From positions 1 through 60,049 of the forward strand of contig CAJTVE010000009.1 in assembly GCA_910579655.1 (NCBI GenBank): a stretch of 60,049 nt of DNA, given 5' to 3'. The stretch comes from an uncultured Allobaculum sp. GTDB taxonomy: Bacteria > Bacillota_I > Bacilli_A > Erysipelotrichales > Erysipelotrichaceae. The notes below the pieces were generated by a model. The model saw nothing but the letters and a program-made list of their open reading frames with translations. It had not been told where the DNA came from and ran no database searches. Below are positions 40,537 to 49,624 of this stretch, piece by piece. Every line of letters begins with the position of its first letter. The first letter of the stretch is position 1. Position numbers and translations under genes: made by a program.

Positions 40537-41652
40537 CTAGAATTCAAGGTAAGCAAGCTTTTCGAATAAATCCGCGCTTTCTAACAGGATGGATTCATCA
40601 AAGGTAAAGCGGGAATCATGCAGTTCAATTCCGGTGCCTGTGCCTAAAAAGAAGAAGACACCTGGCACTTTCTGCTGGTAGGAAGCAAAGTCTTCCGCAA
40701 TCATGACGGGTTTTTCTAACAACGTGAAGCCGTCAATCGTGCTGGTGATGCGTTCAACCAGCGCTTCATCGTTGTGGACCGGCGGGTAGGCATCGGACCA
40801 GTGAATGGTGATTTTGGCCCCACTCTGGTGTTCGAGTTCCTGGGCAATTTCTTCCAGGCCGCTTTTGAGAAAATGGATGGTTTCAAAATCAAACCCGCGC
40901 AGTGTCCCTTGCAGCAGGCAATGGTCAGCAACCACATTGCGAACCCGGCCGGCACTCATTTTGCCAAACTGAAGCAGGCGGTTAACCCCTTCTGGAAGAC
41001 TGTTTTCCAGGGTCATCGCATAGCGGAAAAAACGCATGCCAATTTCGAGCGCGTCAATGCCTTCTTCGTGGCGGGCAGCGTGAACCGCCTTGCCTTCAAT
41101 GTCCACATCAATTTCAGTGGCACTGGCCATCATTGGACCGGAAATCGTTGCGATCTGGCCAGCGGGAAGAAGCGGCCATAAATGCAGGCCAAAGACAGCC
41201 GCGACATTGTACATTTCAAACAGGCCGGTATCCAGAATGGGCTGGGCTCCGCCTGGTGTTTCTTCACCGGGCTGGAAAATCAGCAGAATGTTGCAGGGCA
41301 GATCTTTATAAATCTTCTGAATGCGATGCGCCAGCAAGAGCAGATTGCTCATATGGCCATCATGGCCGCATGCATGCATGCGGCCTTCAAACTGGCTTTC
41401 AAAAGGCAGGCCGGTATTCTCTTTGACCGGCAGGGCATCCATATCGCTGCGAAAAGCGATCGTTTTTTCCTTTCCGTTATCGAAAAAAGCCGCGATGGCC
41501 GAGTCAATCGGATGGGTAATGATGCAGTCCAGCCCATCCAGCTGCTGGAGTAAATACTGTTTGGTTAAAGGCAGATCCAGTTCGAGTTCGGGAATCTGAT
41601 GGAGATTGCGCCGCCAGGGCTGGAGCTGTTTCAGTTCATCGTTTCTGTTCAT
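40537..41652 (-). CDS. M20-family amidohydrolase (N-acyl-amino-acid/peptide deacylase)
   Basis: A metal-dependent M20D peptidase-like hydrolase, related to hippurate hydrolase and N-acetyl-diaminopimelate deacetylase. Metal ligands are in MHACGHDGHMS, FQPGEETPGG and GLHLWP, with a C-terminal ligand in VMIAEDFASYQQ. A lid/dimerisation domain spans about residues 180-290. I start it at 41652 (MNRNDELKQL), where the family begins; an ATG at 41700 would add 16 residues. Neither has a clear ribosome site. A TATACT on the minus strand about 20 bases upstream suggests a short leader. Length 371. The substrate is not determined. Confidence 0.85.
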   Translation of the reverse strand: MNRNDELKQLQPWRRNLHQIPELELDLPLTKQYLLQQLDGLDCIITHPIDSAIAAFFDNGKEKTIAFRSDMDALPVKENTGLPFESQFEGRMHACGHDGHMSNLLLLAHRIQKIYKDLPCNILLIFQPGEETPGGAQPILDTGLFEMYNVAAVFGLHLWPLLPAGQIATISGPMMASATEIDVDIEGKAVHAARHEEGIDALEIGMRFFRYAMTLENSLPEGVNRLLQFGKMSAGRVRNVVADHCLLQGTLRGFDFETIHFLKSGLEEIAQELEHQSGAKITIHWSDAYPPVHNDEALVERITSTIDGFTLLEKPVMIAEDFASYQQKVPGVFFFLGTGTGIELHDSRFTFDESILLESADLFEKLAYLEF

Positions 41653-41850
41653 GGCACAAGTATAAACAGTTTCCGAAATCCTGAAAATATCCGCAGCCAA
41701 TCCAAATTCAGGAAGAAATCAAATGAGCCGAAAACAGGACAAATCTTTTGTGCTTTCCAGACGAGAGGGAAGAGAAAGAGGATTTCTGAATCAGAGGATC
41801 AAAAGAGCCAGAAAGAAGAGAAGCAGTCAATTCAGAAGGAGGCAGGATAG

Positions 41851-42759
41851 ATGGGTATCTGCAGCGAATTGGGTTGTTTTGGTGACGATAATAAAGTCAT
41901 GAGTCAACAACCATCCAATTCAAAACAACCTGAATCTGCTTCTGTTCAAAAGCAGAATTCTTCCTCTATCGCCCCTGCCAGAGCGGCAGGTGTCCCTCAT
42001 TTCAAGCAGCCCGCTGGCGCCAAGGCTTCCCTGGCTGAAGAGCAGCACCAACAACGCCCGGTGCTTCAGGAAATCGTGGAAAACGACCGCGAGGAGCACA
42101 TTGAATCTGTGCGCCTTGGAGTGCTTCTTTCCATTGGAGTAGGGATCTTGAACGCCTGTACCTATGTGACGAGAGGCCATGTCTTTGCGAGCTCCCAGAG
42201 CGGAAATATCCTGTATCTGGGCCTTGATCTGGCCCAGGGCAACTTTGCGAACGTCACCAAGTATCTGTTTCCACCGATGATGTTCGCGATTGGCATCGTC
42301 ATTGCCGAACATTATAAAGACAAGCCGGATTATCCGAGATGGCGTCAGATTCCATTTTTGATTGAAATCGTATTGATTACTTCGGCTTCCTTTTTACCCG
42401 ACAGCTGGAATGCGCTGGCCAATCCGATTTTCGGCCTGGCAACCGGTCTGCAGACGATCACCTTTCGCAAAATCCGGCGCACCCCGGTGGCTACGATTGT
42501 CATCACCGGCAGTTTTCAGAATTCCATCACCCATCTCACGCGTTTTTTAACGGTGCATGACCGGGCGGATGCGTTTCGGGCGATGGTGTATCTGATTATC
42601 GTGCTGGCTTATTTTGCGGGGATTATTGGCGGAGCTATGCTTTGTCCCTATCTTGGCCACTATACGTCGCTGGTCAGTGCGGGGTTCCTGTTTCTTTGTA
42701 CCTTTATCGCTTTGCCCGAACGATATCAGCTCGAAGAAAACAGGCGGGAAAAAGAATAA
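41851..42759 (+). CDS. YoaK/DUF1275-family membrane protein
   Basis: The C-terminal 220 residues form about six membrane segments with the family words LNACTYVTRGHVFASSQSGN and GLATGLQTITF, which identify DUF1275 (YoaK). The function of the family is unknown; transport has been suggested. The first 80 or so residues are a low-complexity polar extension (Gln/Ser/Ala) not usual for the family. AAGGAGG lies eight bases before the ATG at 41851, supporting this start, but an internal ATG at residue 17 also exists. It is a single gene, followed by short tandem repeats and a terminator. Confidence 0.82.
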   Translation: MGICSELGCFGDDNKVMSQQPSNSKQPESASVQKQNSSSIAPARAAGVPHFKQPAGAKASLAEEQHQQRPVLQEIVENDREEHIESVRLGVLLSIGVGILNACTYVTRGHVFASSQSGNILYLGLDLAQGNFANVTKYLFPPMMFAIGIVIAEHYKDKPDYPRWRQIPFLIEIVLITSASFLPDSWNALANPIFGLATGLQTITFRKIRRTPVATIVITGSFQNSITHLTRFLTVHDRADAFRAMVYLIIVLAYFAGIIGGAMLCPYLGHYTSLVSAGFLFLCTFIALPERYQLEENRREKE

Positions 42760-42788
42760 ACCTGAAAATGACCACATGCTCATCGAAA

Positions 42789-42822
42789 ATCAAACAAAGT
42801 GGACAATCAAACAAAGTGGACA
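42789..42822 (+). repeat. 17-bp tandem duplication
   Basis: AATCAAACAAAGTGGAC occurs twice in tandem (42789-42805 and 42806-42822), followed by AATCA. It is a simple duplication in the spacer behind the YoaK-like gene. Confidence 0.9.
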
Positions 42823-42918
42823 ATCAGATGGAGACATTCTTCTCGAAAATGAATTCCTGTGTGCAGGCTTCGCCCTGCTGATATCAGCACACTTTTCTGG
42901 ATGAAAGGAAGAAAAGCC

Positions 42919-42965
42919 GCAGGCTGGAATCTGTTCAAACCAGACAGATTCCAGTCTGCTTTTTG
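42919..42965 (+). terminator. Terminator after the YoaK-like gene
   Basis: GCAGGCTGGAATCTG (42919-42933) pairs with CAGATTCCAGTCTGC (42945-42959) with one wobble, followed by TTTTTTG. Confidence 0.85.
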
Positions 42966-43112
42966 TTTTCCATTTCTGGCCGGAGGTCATCCTGAATATT
43001 GCTTTTTCCCATAATCAGACGATGAACTGGATTGGTTTCTTGATGAATCGTCAGTATTTCAGACGTTTTTCACCATTTTTCTGAAAAAATCAAAGTTTAC
43101 ATTTCAAAAACG

Positions 43113-43140
43113 TTGCGATTTGAGCACAGGCCGTTAGAAT
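43113..43140 (+). promoter_or_regulatory. arg operon promoter
   Basis: TTGCGA (43113-43118) and TAGAAT (43135-43140) are 16 bp apart. The predicted start at about 43147 is the beginning of the T-box stem I. Confidence 0.65.
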
Positions 43141-43146
43141 ACGAAT

Positions 43147-43377
43147 CATCAAATCGATGACCGGAAGGAGTACCTGTCGGAAAGTCCAAAGAGAGCCATG
43201 GCGTGGTGAAACATGGCGGCCGGAAGACAGCGAACGTGTCCGTGAGTGGAGCCGCGACAGAAATCGAGTGGTTCCCGCGACCTGGCGTTATGGGAAAGTG
43301 TCCTCTGCATTGATCAGGGGGAAGATTGGTGGTACCGCGATATTTATCGTCCTTTCCTTGGGGAAGGGCTTTTTTTT
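43147..43377 (+). promoter_or_regulatory. T-box riboswitch, probably tRNA-Arg specific
   Basis: The leader contains the conserved AGAGAGCC and GTGGTGAAA elements of stem I (about 43190-43210), the GAGTGG element at 43244, and the T-box sequence GGTGGTACCGCG (43328-43339), whose TGGT pairs with the tRNA acceptor end. A terminator follows: GTCCTTTCC (43349-43357) with GGGAAGGGC (43361-43369) and eight T's. The antiterminator would use the T-box and the 5' arm of this stem. In the specifier region CGAACGTGTCCGTGAG, a CGT triplet at 43235 would select tRNA-Arg. Uncharged tRNA-Arg should prevent termination and turn on argGHCJBDF. The T-box call is firm; the specifier position is inferred. Confidence 0.92.
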
Positions 43378-43645
43378 GAAAGGGGAGATTCCTTATGCAG
43401 GAAGGCCGACGAACCCTTGAACCTTTCAAGGCTGACTGAGGACATCCAGGTCCTATTCCTGAATGTCCAAAGCGCAAACCGAAAACCCAATTGAATCTGA
43501 ACCTGTCCAACAAAAAGATGTTCAGAAAAGATCGATCGCAGGCTGCGTAAAAAAGAGCCATCAAAGGCGGTCGCAAAGAAAACCCACATGGAAATCATGT
43601 GAAGACAACTCAGGAAAACAGACACAACTAAGGAGAATACCCATT

Positions 43646-44917
43646 ATGAGCAACTTACATAACGAAAATAAAAGCTATAAGAAAATCGTCCTCGCCTATT
43701 CTGGCGGACTGGATACATCCTGCCTGATTCCATGGCTGAAAGAACACTATGGAAACTGTGAAGTGATCGCTGTTTCTGGAAACGTCGGCCAGGCCGGCGA
43801 GCTGGATGGCCTGGAAGAAAAAGCCCTGGCCACTGGAGCAAGCAAGCTGTATATCGAAGATTTAACCGACACATTTGTCGATGACTATATCATTCCATCC
43901 TTAAAAGCAGGGGCAAGTTACGAAGACTATCTGCTGGGAACTTCTTTTGCAAGACCCATCATCGCCAAACGGATTGTTGAAATTGCCAAAGCCGAAGGCG
44001 CGCAAGCCATCTGCCACGGCTGCACAGGAAAAGGAAACGACCAGGTTCGGTTCGAACTGGCGATCAAAGCTTTCGCTCCTGAAATGGACATCATCGCTCC
44101 ATGGCGGTTCTGGGAGCTGAACTCCAGAGAAAAAGAAATCGAATATGCGAAAGCCCACAACATTCCTTTAAAGATTTCCAAAGAAACCAACTACTCCAAA
44201 GACAAAAACCTCTGGCATCTGTCTCATGAAGGCCTGGACCTGGAAGATCCGGCCAACGAAGCCCCAATCAATACACCGGGCTTTCTGGAACTGGGCGTGT
44301 CTCCGGAAATGGCTCCCGACAAGCCAACCACAATCAAACTGCACTTTGACAAAGGCGTTCCAACAGCGCTGGATGATCAGCCAATGACCGCCAAAGAAAT
44401 CATTCTCAAACTCAACGAAGTCGGTGGAGCCAATGGCATCGGTATTCTGGATATCGTTGAAAACAGACTGGTCGGCATGAAGTCCAGAGGTGTCTATGAA
44501 ACACCAGGTGGAACCATCCTGTATGCCGCCCACAAGAAACTCGAAGAAATCACGCTCGATAAAAACACGAAACACTTCAAAGAAATCGTCGGCCAGAAAT
44601 TCGGGGAACTGGTTTACGACGGTCTGTGGTACACACCGCTGAGAAAAGCGTTGTCCGCATTCGTAGACTCTACGCAGGAAACGGTTACCGGGGATGTCAC
44701 TTTGAAGTTATATAAAGGAAACATGATCCCGGTATCGGTCACTTCTCCATTCTCGCTGTACAACGCTGGCATGGCGACATTTGATGAAGATGACTGCTAC
44801 GATCAGGCCGATTCTGCCGGATTCATCAACCTGTTTGGTCTGCCGGTTGCCGTTCGGGCAATCAATGACCAGGCCCTGGCTGAACAGACTGGAGAACATT
44901 TCTCCAGCGTTGAATAA
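43646..44917 (+). CDS. argG: Argininosuccinate synthase
   Basis: Joins citrulline and aspartate using ATP. The PP-loop motif is LAYSGGLDTS at the N-terminus. Downstream the words GCTGKGNDQVRFE, APWRFWEL and YETPGGTILYAAHK are family-typical. I start it at 43646 because AAGGAGAA precedes this ATG and the conserved body starts 13 residues later; the frame is open further upstream, but that is T-box 3' leader. Length 423, slightly longer than the usual 400. The stop overlaps the argH start (TAATG), so the two are coupled. First gene behind the arginine T-box. Confidence 0.97.
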   Translation: MSNLHNENKSYKKIVLAYSGGLDTSCLIPWLKEHYGNCEVIAVSGNVGQAGELDGLEEKALATGASKLYIEDLTDTFVDDYIIPSLKAGASYEDYLLGTSFARPIIAKRIVEIAKAEGAQAICHGCTGKGNDQVRFELAIKAFAPEMDIIAPWRFWELNSREKEIEYAKAHNIPLKISKETNYSKDKNLWHLSHEGLDLEDPANEAPINTPGFLELGVSPEMAPDKPTTIKLHFDKGVPTALDDQPMTAKEIILKLNEVGGANGIGILDIVENRLVGMKSRGVYETPGGTILYAAHKKLEEITLDKNTKHFKEIVGQKFGELVYDGLWYTPLRKALSAFVDSTQETVTGDVTLKLYKGNMIPVSVTSPFSLYNAGMATFDEDDCYDQADSAGFINLFGLPVAVRAINDQALAEQTGEHFSSVE

Positions 44918-46302
44918 TGAGTACGCTCTGGGCCGGGCGGATCTCGAAAGGAACAGATCCTGCCGCAAACGACTTTAACAGTTCCATTTCCTTTGATAAC
45001 AGACTGTACTCGCAGGATATTCTGGGATCTCTGGTGCATTCGTGCATGCTCGAAAACCAGGGCATTCTGACTAAAGATGAAAAAGCAGCCATTCATCATG
45101 GCCTGCTTGAACTTTTATCCGACATGAATGCCGGCCGCATTCAGTTTACGGATGAATATGAGGATATTCACACCTGTGTGGAGCAGCTGCTGACGGCCAA
45201 GATCGGCGATGCCGGCAAAAAGCTCCATACCGGCCGCAGCCGCAACGACCAGGTGGCACTTGATACACGCCTGTTTGTGGTTGAACGCATCAATGAAATC
45301 AAAAACAGACTATGCCGGCTGATGGATGCCCTGGCTGATATCGCTGCCGCCAATGCCGACACCATTGTTCCAGGCTACACCCATTTACAAAGGGCACAGC
45401 CTGTGACCTTTGGCCATACAATGATGGCCTATGCCAATATGTTCAGCCGTGATATCAAGCGGCTGGAAAACACCCTCGATGTCATGGACGAATGTCCATT
45501 GGGCGCCGGCGCTCTGGCCGGAACTACCTTCGATCTGGATCGAGACTTCACCGCAAAACGCCTTGGCTTTTCCAGACCAATGTCCAACTCCATCGATGCC
45601 GTTTCAGATCGGGATTTCTGCATTGAATTTCTTTCTGATCTCTCCATCCTGATGATGCATATGTCCCGTATGTGTGAAGAGATGATTTTGTGGAGTTCCT
45701 GGGAATTCAAATTCATTGACCTTGATGACGCCTTCTCAACTGGAAGCTCCATCATGCCGCAAAAGAAAAATCCGGATATGTGCGAACTGATCCGGGGCAA
45801 AACGGGTCGAGTCTATGGCGATCTGATGGGCTTACTGACGGTGATGAAAGGTCTGCCGCTGGCCTATAACAAGGATATGCAGGAAGACAAAGAAGCGATC
45901 TTTGATGCCTGTGACACCGTGGAACAGTGCCTGAAAGTTCTGGTTCCAATGTTAAAGACGATGAAAGTCAACAAGACCAACATGAAACAGGCCGGTCTGA
46001 AAGGCTTTATCAATGCCACCGACTGTGCCGACTATCTGGCGAAAAAAGGCATGCCTTTCCGTGATGCTTACAAACTGACCGGTCAGCTGGTGGCCAGCTG
46101 CCTCGAACAGGGAAAAGCACTGGAAGAGTTAACGCTCGAAGAGCTGCAGGCCTTATGTCCGCTCTTTGAGGATGACTTCTATCCCGCCATTGATTTACTC
46201 AACTGCGTCAACCAGCGCAAAGTCTATGGCGGCCCATCCCCACAGTCGGTTCTTGATCAGGCTGCTAAAGCCAAAGCGTTTGCCAAAGCGCATAAATCCT
46301 GA
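44917..46302 (+). CDS. argH: Argininosuccinate lyase
   Basis: Splits argininosuccinate to arginine and fumarate. The start STLWAGRISKGTDPAAN is typical, GRSRNDQVALDTRLF carries substrate contacts, YTHLQRAQPV holds the catalytic base region, and the superfamily signature GSSIMPQKKNPD is at the flexible loop. Length 461. It starts within the argG stop. A 187-base spacer with a hairpin at 46412 separates it from argC, with no other promoter evident. Confidence 0.97.
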   Translation: MSTLWAGRISKGTDPAANDFNSSISFDNRLYSQDILGSLVHSCMLENQGILTKDEKAAIHHGLLELLSDMNAGRIQFTDEYEDIHTCVEQLLTAKIGDAGKKLHTGRSRNDQVALDTRLFVVERINEIKNRLCRLMDALADIAAANADTIVPGYTHLQRAQPVTFGHTMMAYANMFSRDIKRLENTLDVMDECPLGAGALAGTTFDLDRDFTAKRLGFSRPMSNSIDAVSDRDFCIEFLSDLSILMMHMSRMCEEMILWSSWEFKFIDLDDAFSTGSSIMPQKKNPDMCELIRGKTGRVYGDLMGLLTVMKGLPLAYNKDMQEDKEAIFDACDTVEQCLKVLVPMLKTMKVNKTNMKQAGLKGFINATDCADYLAKKGMPFRDAYKLTGQLVASCLEQGKALEELTLEELQALCPLFEDDFYPAIDLLNCVNQRKVYGGPSPQSVLDQAAKAKAFAKAHKS

Positions 46303-46411
46303 TCACGATTCAAACCCATCCGGTCTGCTTTCGATCCGGCCAAAGATCCATTCCAGAAACGAATGGGGATGGAATGTTTGATTTTACTTTACATGAAGAA
46401 AAAAAGATCAT

Positions 46412-46438
46412 AAACACAGGCTTGGCTGGCCTGTGTTT
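46412..46438 (+). terminator. Hairpin between argH and argC
   Basis: AAACACAGGC and GCCTGTGTTT form a perfect 10-bp stem, with only a weak T-rich tail (GGCTTTCTGTTCTT). It may attenuate transcription into argCJBDF or protect the argGH message. Confidence 0.5.
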
Positions 46439-46488
46439 GGCTTTCTGTTCTTCCAAGAGGAGAAGCCAGAGCCAAAGGAAATAAAAAC

Positions 46489-47418
46489 ATGAAGAAAATC
46501 TATATTGATGGCCAGGCGGGAACCACCGGATTACAGATCCATGAACGGCTGAAAAACCGCCCGGACTTACAGCTTTTAGAAATTGATCCTGCCTTGCGAA
46601 AAGATCCGCAGGCCCGCAGGGCACTGATGGAAGAAGCCGATCTGGTCTTCCTTTGCCTGCCAGATGCGGCCGCAAAAGAGGCCGTTGAACTGATGTTGGG
46701 CATGGATACCAAAATTATCGATGCCAGCACGGCCCATCGGACCCATCCAGACTGGACGTATGGCTTTCCAGAACTCGATGCACAGCACAAAAAAGCGGTT
46801 CAGAAGGCCAGACTCGTTGCCAATCCAGGCTGCCATGCCAGTGGGTTTATTTCTCTGGTGTACCCGCTCGTTTTGGGTGGATTGCTCAAACCCGATACGA
46901 AACTGACAGCCTTCTCCTTAACCGGATATACCGGGGGCGGCCGCAAGATGATTGAAGACTACGAAGGAAATAAAACCGAAGCGATGGCCAGTCCAAAAGC
47001 CTATGGCCTGACGCTCAGCCATAAGCACCTGCCCGAAATGAAAACGGTCTGCCATCTGGAACAGACCCCGTTATTTGTTCCGGTTGTCGATGACTTTGCA
47101 CAGGGCATGCTTGTTTCGGTCTTCCTTGATCCAGCGGATTTAACTGAAGAAGGAAAGAAACTCAACCCTGAAAGTCTGTACCAGTTTTTTGCCAAGTGGT
47201 ATGCCAACACCAATATTCAGGTTCATCCCGGCCAGCCTGCCCTTTTTTCCAACACGCTGGCGGGCAGTGATCAGATGGAACTGTTTATTAACGGCAATGA
47301 AAATGGCTATGTGCTCAATGCCCGTTTCGACAACCTGGGCAAAGGAGCAAGCGGGGCCGCCGTTCAGAATATGAACCTCATGCTTGGCCTGCCAGAATTT
47401 GAAGGCCTGGTCCTTTGA
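46489..47418 (+). CDS. argC: N-acetyl-gamma-glutamyl-phosphate reductase, uncommon short form
   Basis: Reduces N-acetylglutamyl phosphate to the semialdehyde with NADPH. The start IYIDGQAGTTGLQIHERL has the nucleotide-binding GxxGTTG, and the catalytic Cys lies in VANPGCHASGFI. The protein is 309 residues and belongs to the uncommon ArgC subfamily (sometimes called argC2), shorter than the usual 340-residue ArgC of Bacillota. AAAGGAAATAAAAAC lies before the ATG. argJ follows 134 bases later. It carries out the same step as usual ArgC; only the subfamily is unusual. Confidence 0.92.
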   Translation: MKKIYIDGQAGTTGLQIHERLKNRPDLQLLEIDPALRKDPQARRALMEEADLVFLCLPDAAAKEAVELMLGMDTKIIDASTAHRTHPDWTYGFPELDAQHKKAVQKARLVANPGCHASGFISLVYPLVLGGLLKPDTKLTAFSLTGYTGGGRKMIEDYEGNKTEAMASPKAYGLTLSHKHLPEMKTVCHLEQTPLFVPVVDDFAQGMLVSVFLDPADLTEEGKKLNPESLYQFFAKWYANTNIQVHPGQPALFSNTLAGSDQMELFINGNENGYVLNARFDNLGKGASGAAVQNMNLMLGLPEFEGLVL

Positions 47419-47498
47419 AGAGAAAAAAGAACAAATTTAAACCTCTGAATCCTTTTTCAGATTCTCAAAATCTGAACGATGGATCAAGAAAATTCGAA

Positions 47499-47534
47499 AT
47501 GGATGAAATGGATGAAATGGATGAAATGGATGAA
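47499..47534 (+). repeat. Four 9-bp repeats just upstream of argJ
   Basis: ATGGATGAA occurs four times in tandem. In the argJ frame the array reads Met-Asp-Glu repeats, but the argJ ribosome site and start lie downstream at 47539-47553, so the array is probably untranslated leader. Each unit carries an ATG. Confidence 0.9.
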
Positions 47535-47552
47535 AATAGAAAGGAAATCTGG

Positions 47553-48758
47553 ATGAAACCTGTTACTTCTTCGATTACAGCAGCTCAGGGGTTTTCTACC
47601 GGCGCCGTACACTGCGGCCTGCGCAGCAACCCCGAGAAAAAAGAGCTCGCGCTCATTGTTTCCAGTGTCCCCTGTACAGCCGCAGCGGTTTACACCTCCA
47701 ACCAGGTCAAAGCCGCCCCCCTGTATCTGAATATGAAACATCTGGCCAATGGCAAAGCCCAGGCAATTACTGTCAATTCAGGCAATGCCAACGCCTGTGC
47801 CATCAATGATGCCAAAAATGCCCTGCTTCAGGCTGAAGCAGCCGCAAAAAAACTCAACCTGGATGTTGAAGATGTCCTCGTTGCTTCGACTGGCGTCATC
47901 GGCCAGGAATTACCGATTGAAAAAATCGTGGCGGGCACCGACGCCATTGTTTTAGGCCAGGATCCGCTGGAAAGTGCCCATGCGATTATGACTACCGATA
48001 CGAAAGTCAAAGAATACGCAGTGGAATTTGAACTGGATGGTAAAATTGTCCGTCTTGGCGGCATTGCGAAAGGGTCGGGCATGATTCACCCCAATATGGG
48101 AACCATGCTTTGCTTCATCACGACCGATGCGGCCATCAGCAGTGAATGCTTAAGCCAGATGCTGAAAGCCAATGTCAAAAAGACCTTTAACCGCATCAGC
48201 GTCGATGGCGATACATCGACCAATGATATGTGCATCGTTTTAGCCAACGGCCTGGCCGGCAATACCGAAATCACTGGGGAAGGGACAGACTATGAAACGT
48301 TTAAAATGGCCCTGAAAGTGGTCATGGAACATCTGGCCATCGCGATTGCCAGTGATGGCGAAGGGGCAAGCCGGCTGATTACAGTTGAGGTTAAAAATGC
48401 CGCAACAGAAGATCAGGCGGAAACGCTGGCGATGAGCGTGGCTTCTTCTTCCTTGTTAAAAGCCGCTGTGTTTGGCGCCGATGCAAACTGGGGCCGGGTG
48501 CTTTGTGCGATGGGATATTCCAAAGCTGAATTTGATCCGGCACTGGTAGACATTTATTTTGCTTCGAAAAACGGTGAAGTCCTCGTCTGCAAGGCTGGTA
48601 AAGGCATTGAATTTGATGAAGACAAGGCAGCCCGGATCCTTGAACCCGATGCCATTGAAATCATTGCCGATCTGCATGAAGGCGAAAAACAGGCGACCTG
48701 CTGGGGCTGCGATCTGACTTATGACTATGTCAAGATCAACGGAGACTATCGGACATGA
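47553..48758 (+). CDS. argJ: Glutamate N-acetyltransferase / N-acetylornithine transferase
   Basis: A bifunctional enzyme that transfers the acetyl group from N-acetylornithine to glutamate, recycling it. The precursor self-cleaves before a Thr nucleophile, here in KGSGMIHPNMGTMLCFITTDA. The usual Ala before that Thr is Gly (MGTML). AAAGGAAA precedes the ATG at 47553; the frame continues upstream through the ATGGATGAA array. Length 401. Its stop overlaps the argB start (ATGA). With ArgJ present, a separate acetylglutamate synthase may not be needed apart from priming. Confidence 0.95.
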   Translation: MKPVTSSITAAQGFSTGAVHCGLRSNPEKKELALIVSSVPCTAAAVYTSNQVKAAPLYLNMKHLANGKAQAITVNSGNANACAINDAKNALLQAEAAAKKLNLDVEDVLVASTGVIGQELPIEKIVAGTDAIVLGQDPLESAHAIMTTDTKVKEYAVEFELDGKIVRLGGIAKGSGMIHPNMGTMLCFITTDAAISSECLSQMLKANVKKTFNRISVDGDTSTNDMCIVLANGLAGNTEITGEGTDYETFKMALKVVMEHLAIAIASDGEGASRLITVEVKNAATEDQAETLAMSVASSSLLKAAVFGADANWGRVLCAMGYSKAEFDPALVDIYFASKNGEVLVCKAGKGIEFDEDKAARILEPDAIEIIADLHEGEKQATCWGCDLTYDYVKINGDYRT

Positions 48759-49624
48759 TCCCGCCAGAGCAAAGAGCAGCGCTGTTAGCGGAAAGCCTGC
48801 CGTATTTAAAAGAATATAACGGCGAAGTGGTCGTCGTGAAATATGGCGGCAACGCCATGATTGATGAAGAGTTGAAAAAAGCCGTCATTGAAGACGTCCT
48901 GATGCTTCATCTGGTGGGCATCCACGTCGTGCTCGTCCATGGGGGCGGACCGGATATCAACCGGATGCTCAAACGGACGGGCGTCGAATCCCACTTTGTC
49001 AATGGCTTGCGCGTAACGGATGAAGAAGCGATGGAAATCGTGCAGATGGTCCTTTGCGGCAAGGTGAACAAAGAACTGGTCAGCCACCTGGAAGGCAAAG
49101 GGATTGGTCTTGGCGGCATGGATGGAAATCTCTTCCAGGCCATCCCGCATGTCGAAGAGGGCAGTGATGCAAAGTATGGCTATGTCGGCGATATCGTCCA
49201 GGTGAATTGCCAGCTCGTTTCGGATGTCATTGAAAAAGGCTATATCCCGGTCATTTCTTCGGTTGCCGCGGGACTTTATGATGGGCATTCCTACAACATC
49301 AATGCCGATCTTGCCGCAAGCAAGCTGGCTGGCGCGCTGCATGCCAAAAAGCTGATTCTGTTAACCGATATCAGCGGCCTGCTGGCCGATCCGGCGGATC
49401 CAGACAGTGTCATTGCCAATATTAAAGTTTCCCAGATTCCCGCCCTGGAAGCGACGGGTGTCATTTCGGGAGGCATGATTCCCAAAGTTGCCTGCTGCGT
49501 GGAAGCGGTCCGGCAGGGCGTTTCCAGAGCAAGTATTATTGATGGCCGGGTGCCGCATTCAATTCTGATTGAATTACTGACCAACGCTGGCATTGGAACA
49601 ATGTTCAGCCAGGAGGAAATCTGA
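48755..49624 (+). CDS. argB: Acetylglutamate kinase
   Basis: Phosphorylates N-acetylglutamate, usually the arginine-feedback step in linear-pathway species. The N-terminal KYGGNAMID and the glycine loop VHGGGPDIN bind ATP and substrate; LLTDISGLLADP and GGMIPKVACC are further family motifs. Length 289. It overlaps argJ by four bases and its stop overlaps the argD start. No PII-binding N-terminal extension is obvious. Confidence 0.96.
   Translation: MIPPEQRAALLAESLPYLKEYNGEVVVVKYGGNAMIDEELKKAVIEDVLMLHLVGIHVVLVHGGGPDINRMLKRTGVESHFVNGLRVTDEEAMEIVQMVLCGKVNKELVSHLEGKGIGLGGMDGNLFQAIPHVEEGSDAKYGYVGDIVQVNCQLVSDVIEKGYIPVISSVAAGLYDGHSYNINADLAASKLAGALHAKKLILLTDISGLLADPADPDSVIANIKVSQIPALEATGVISGGMIPKVACCVEAVRQGVSRASIIDGRVPHSILIELLTNAGIGTMFSQEEI

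Noticed and set aside
41653..41700. Upstream start for the M20 amidohydrolase
   Set aside because: It adds 16 residues not typical of the family and has no better ribosome site than the ATG at 41652.
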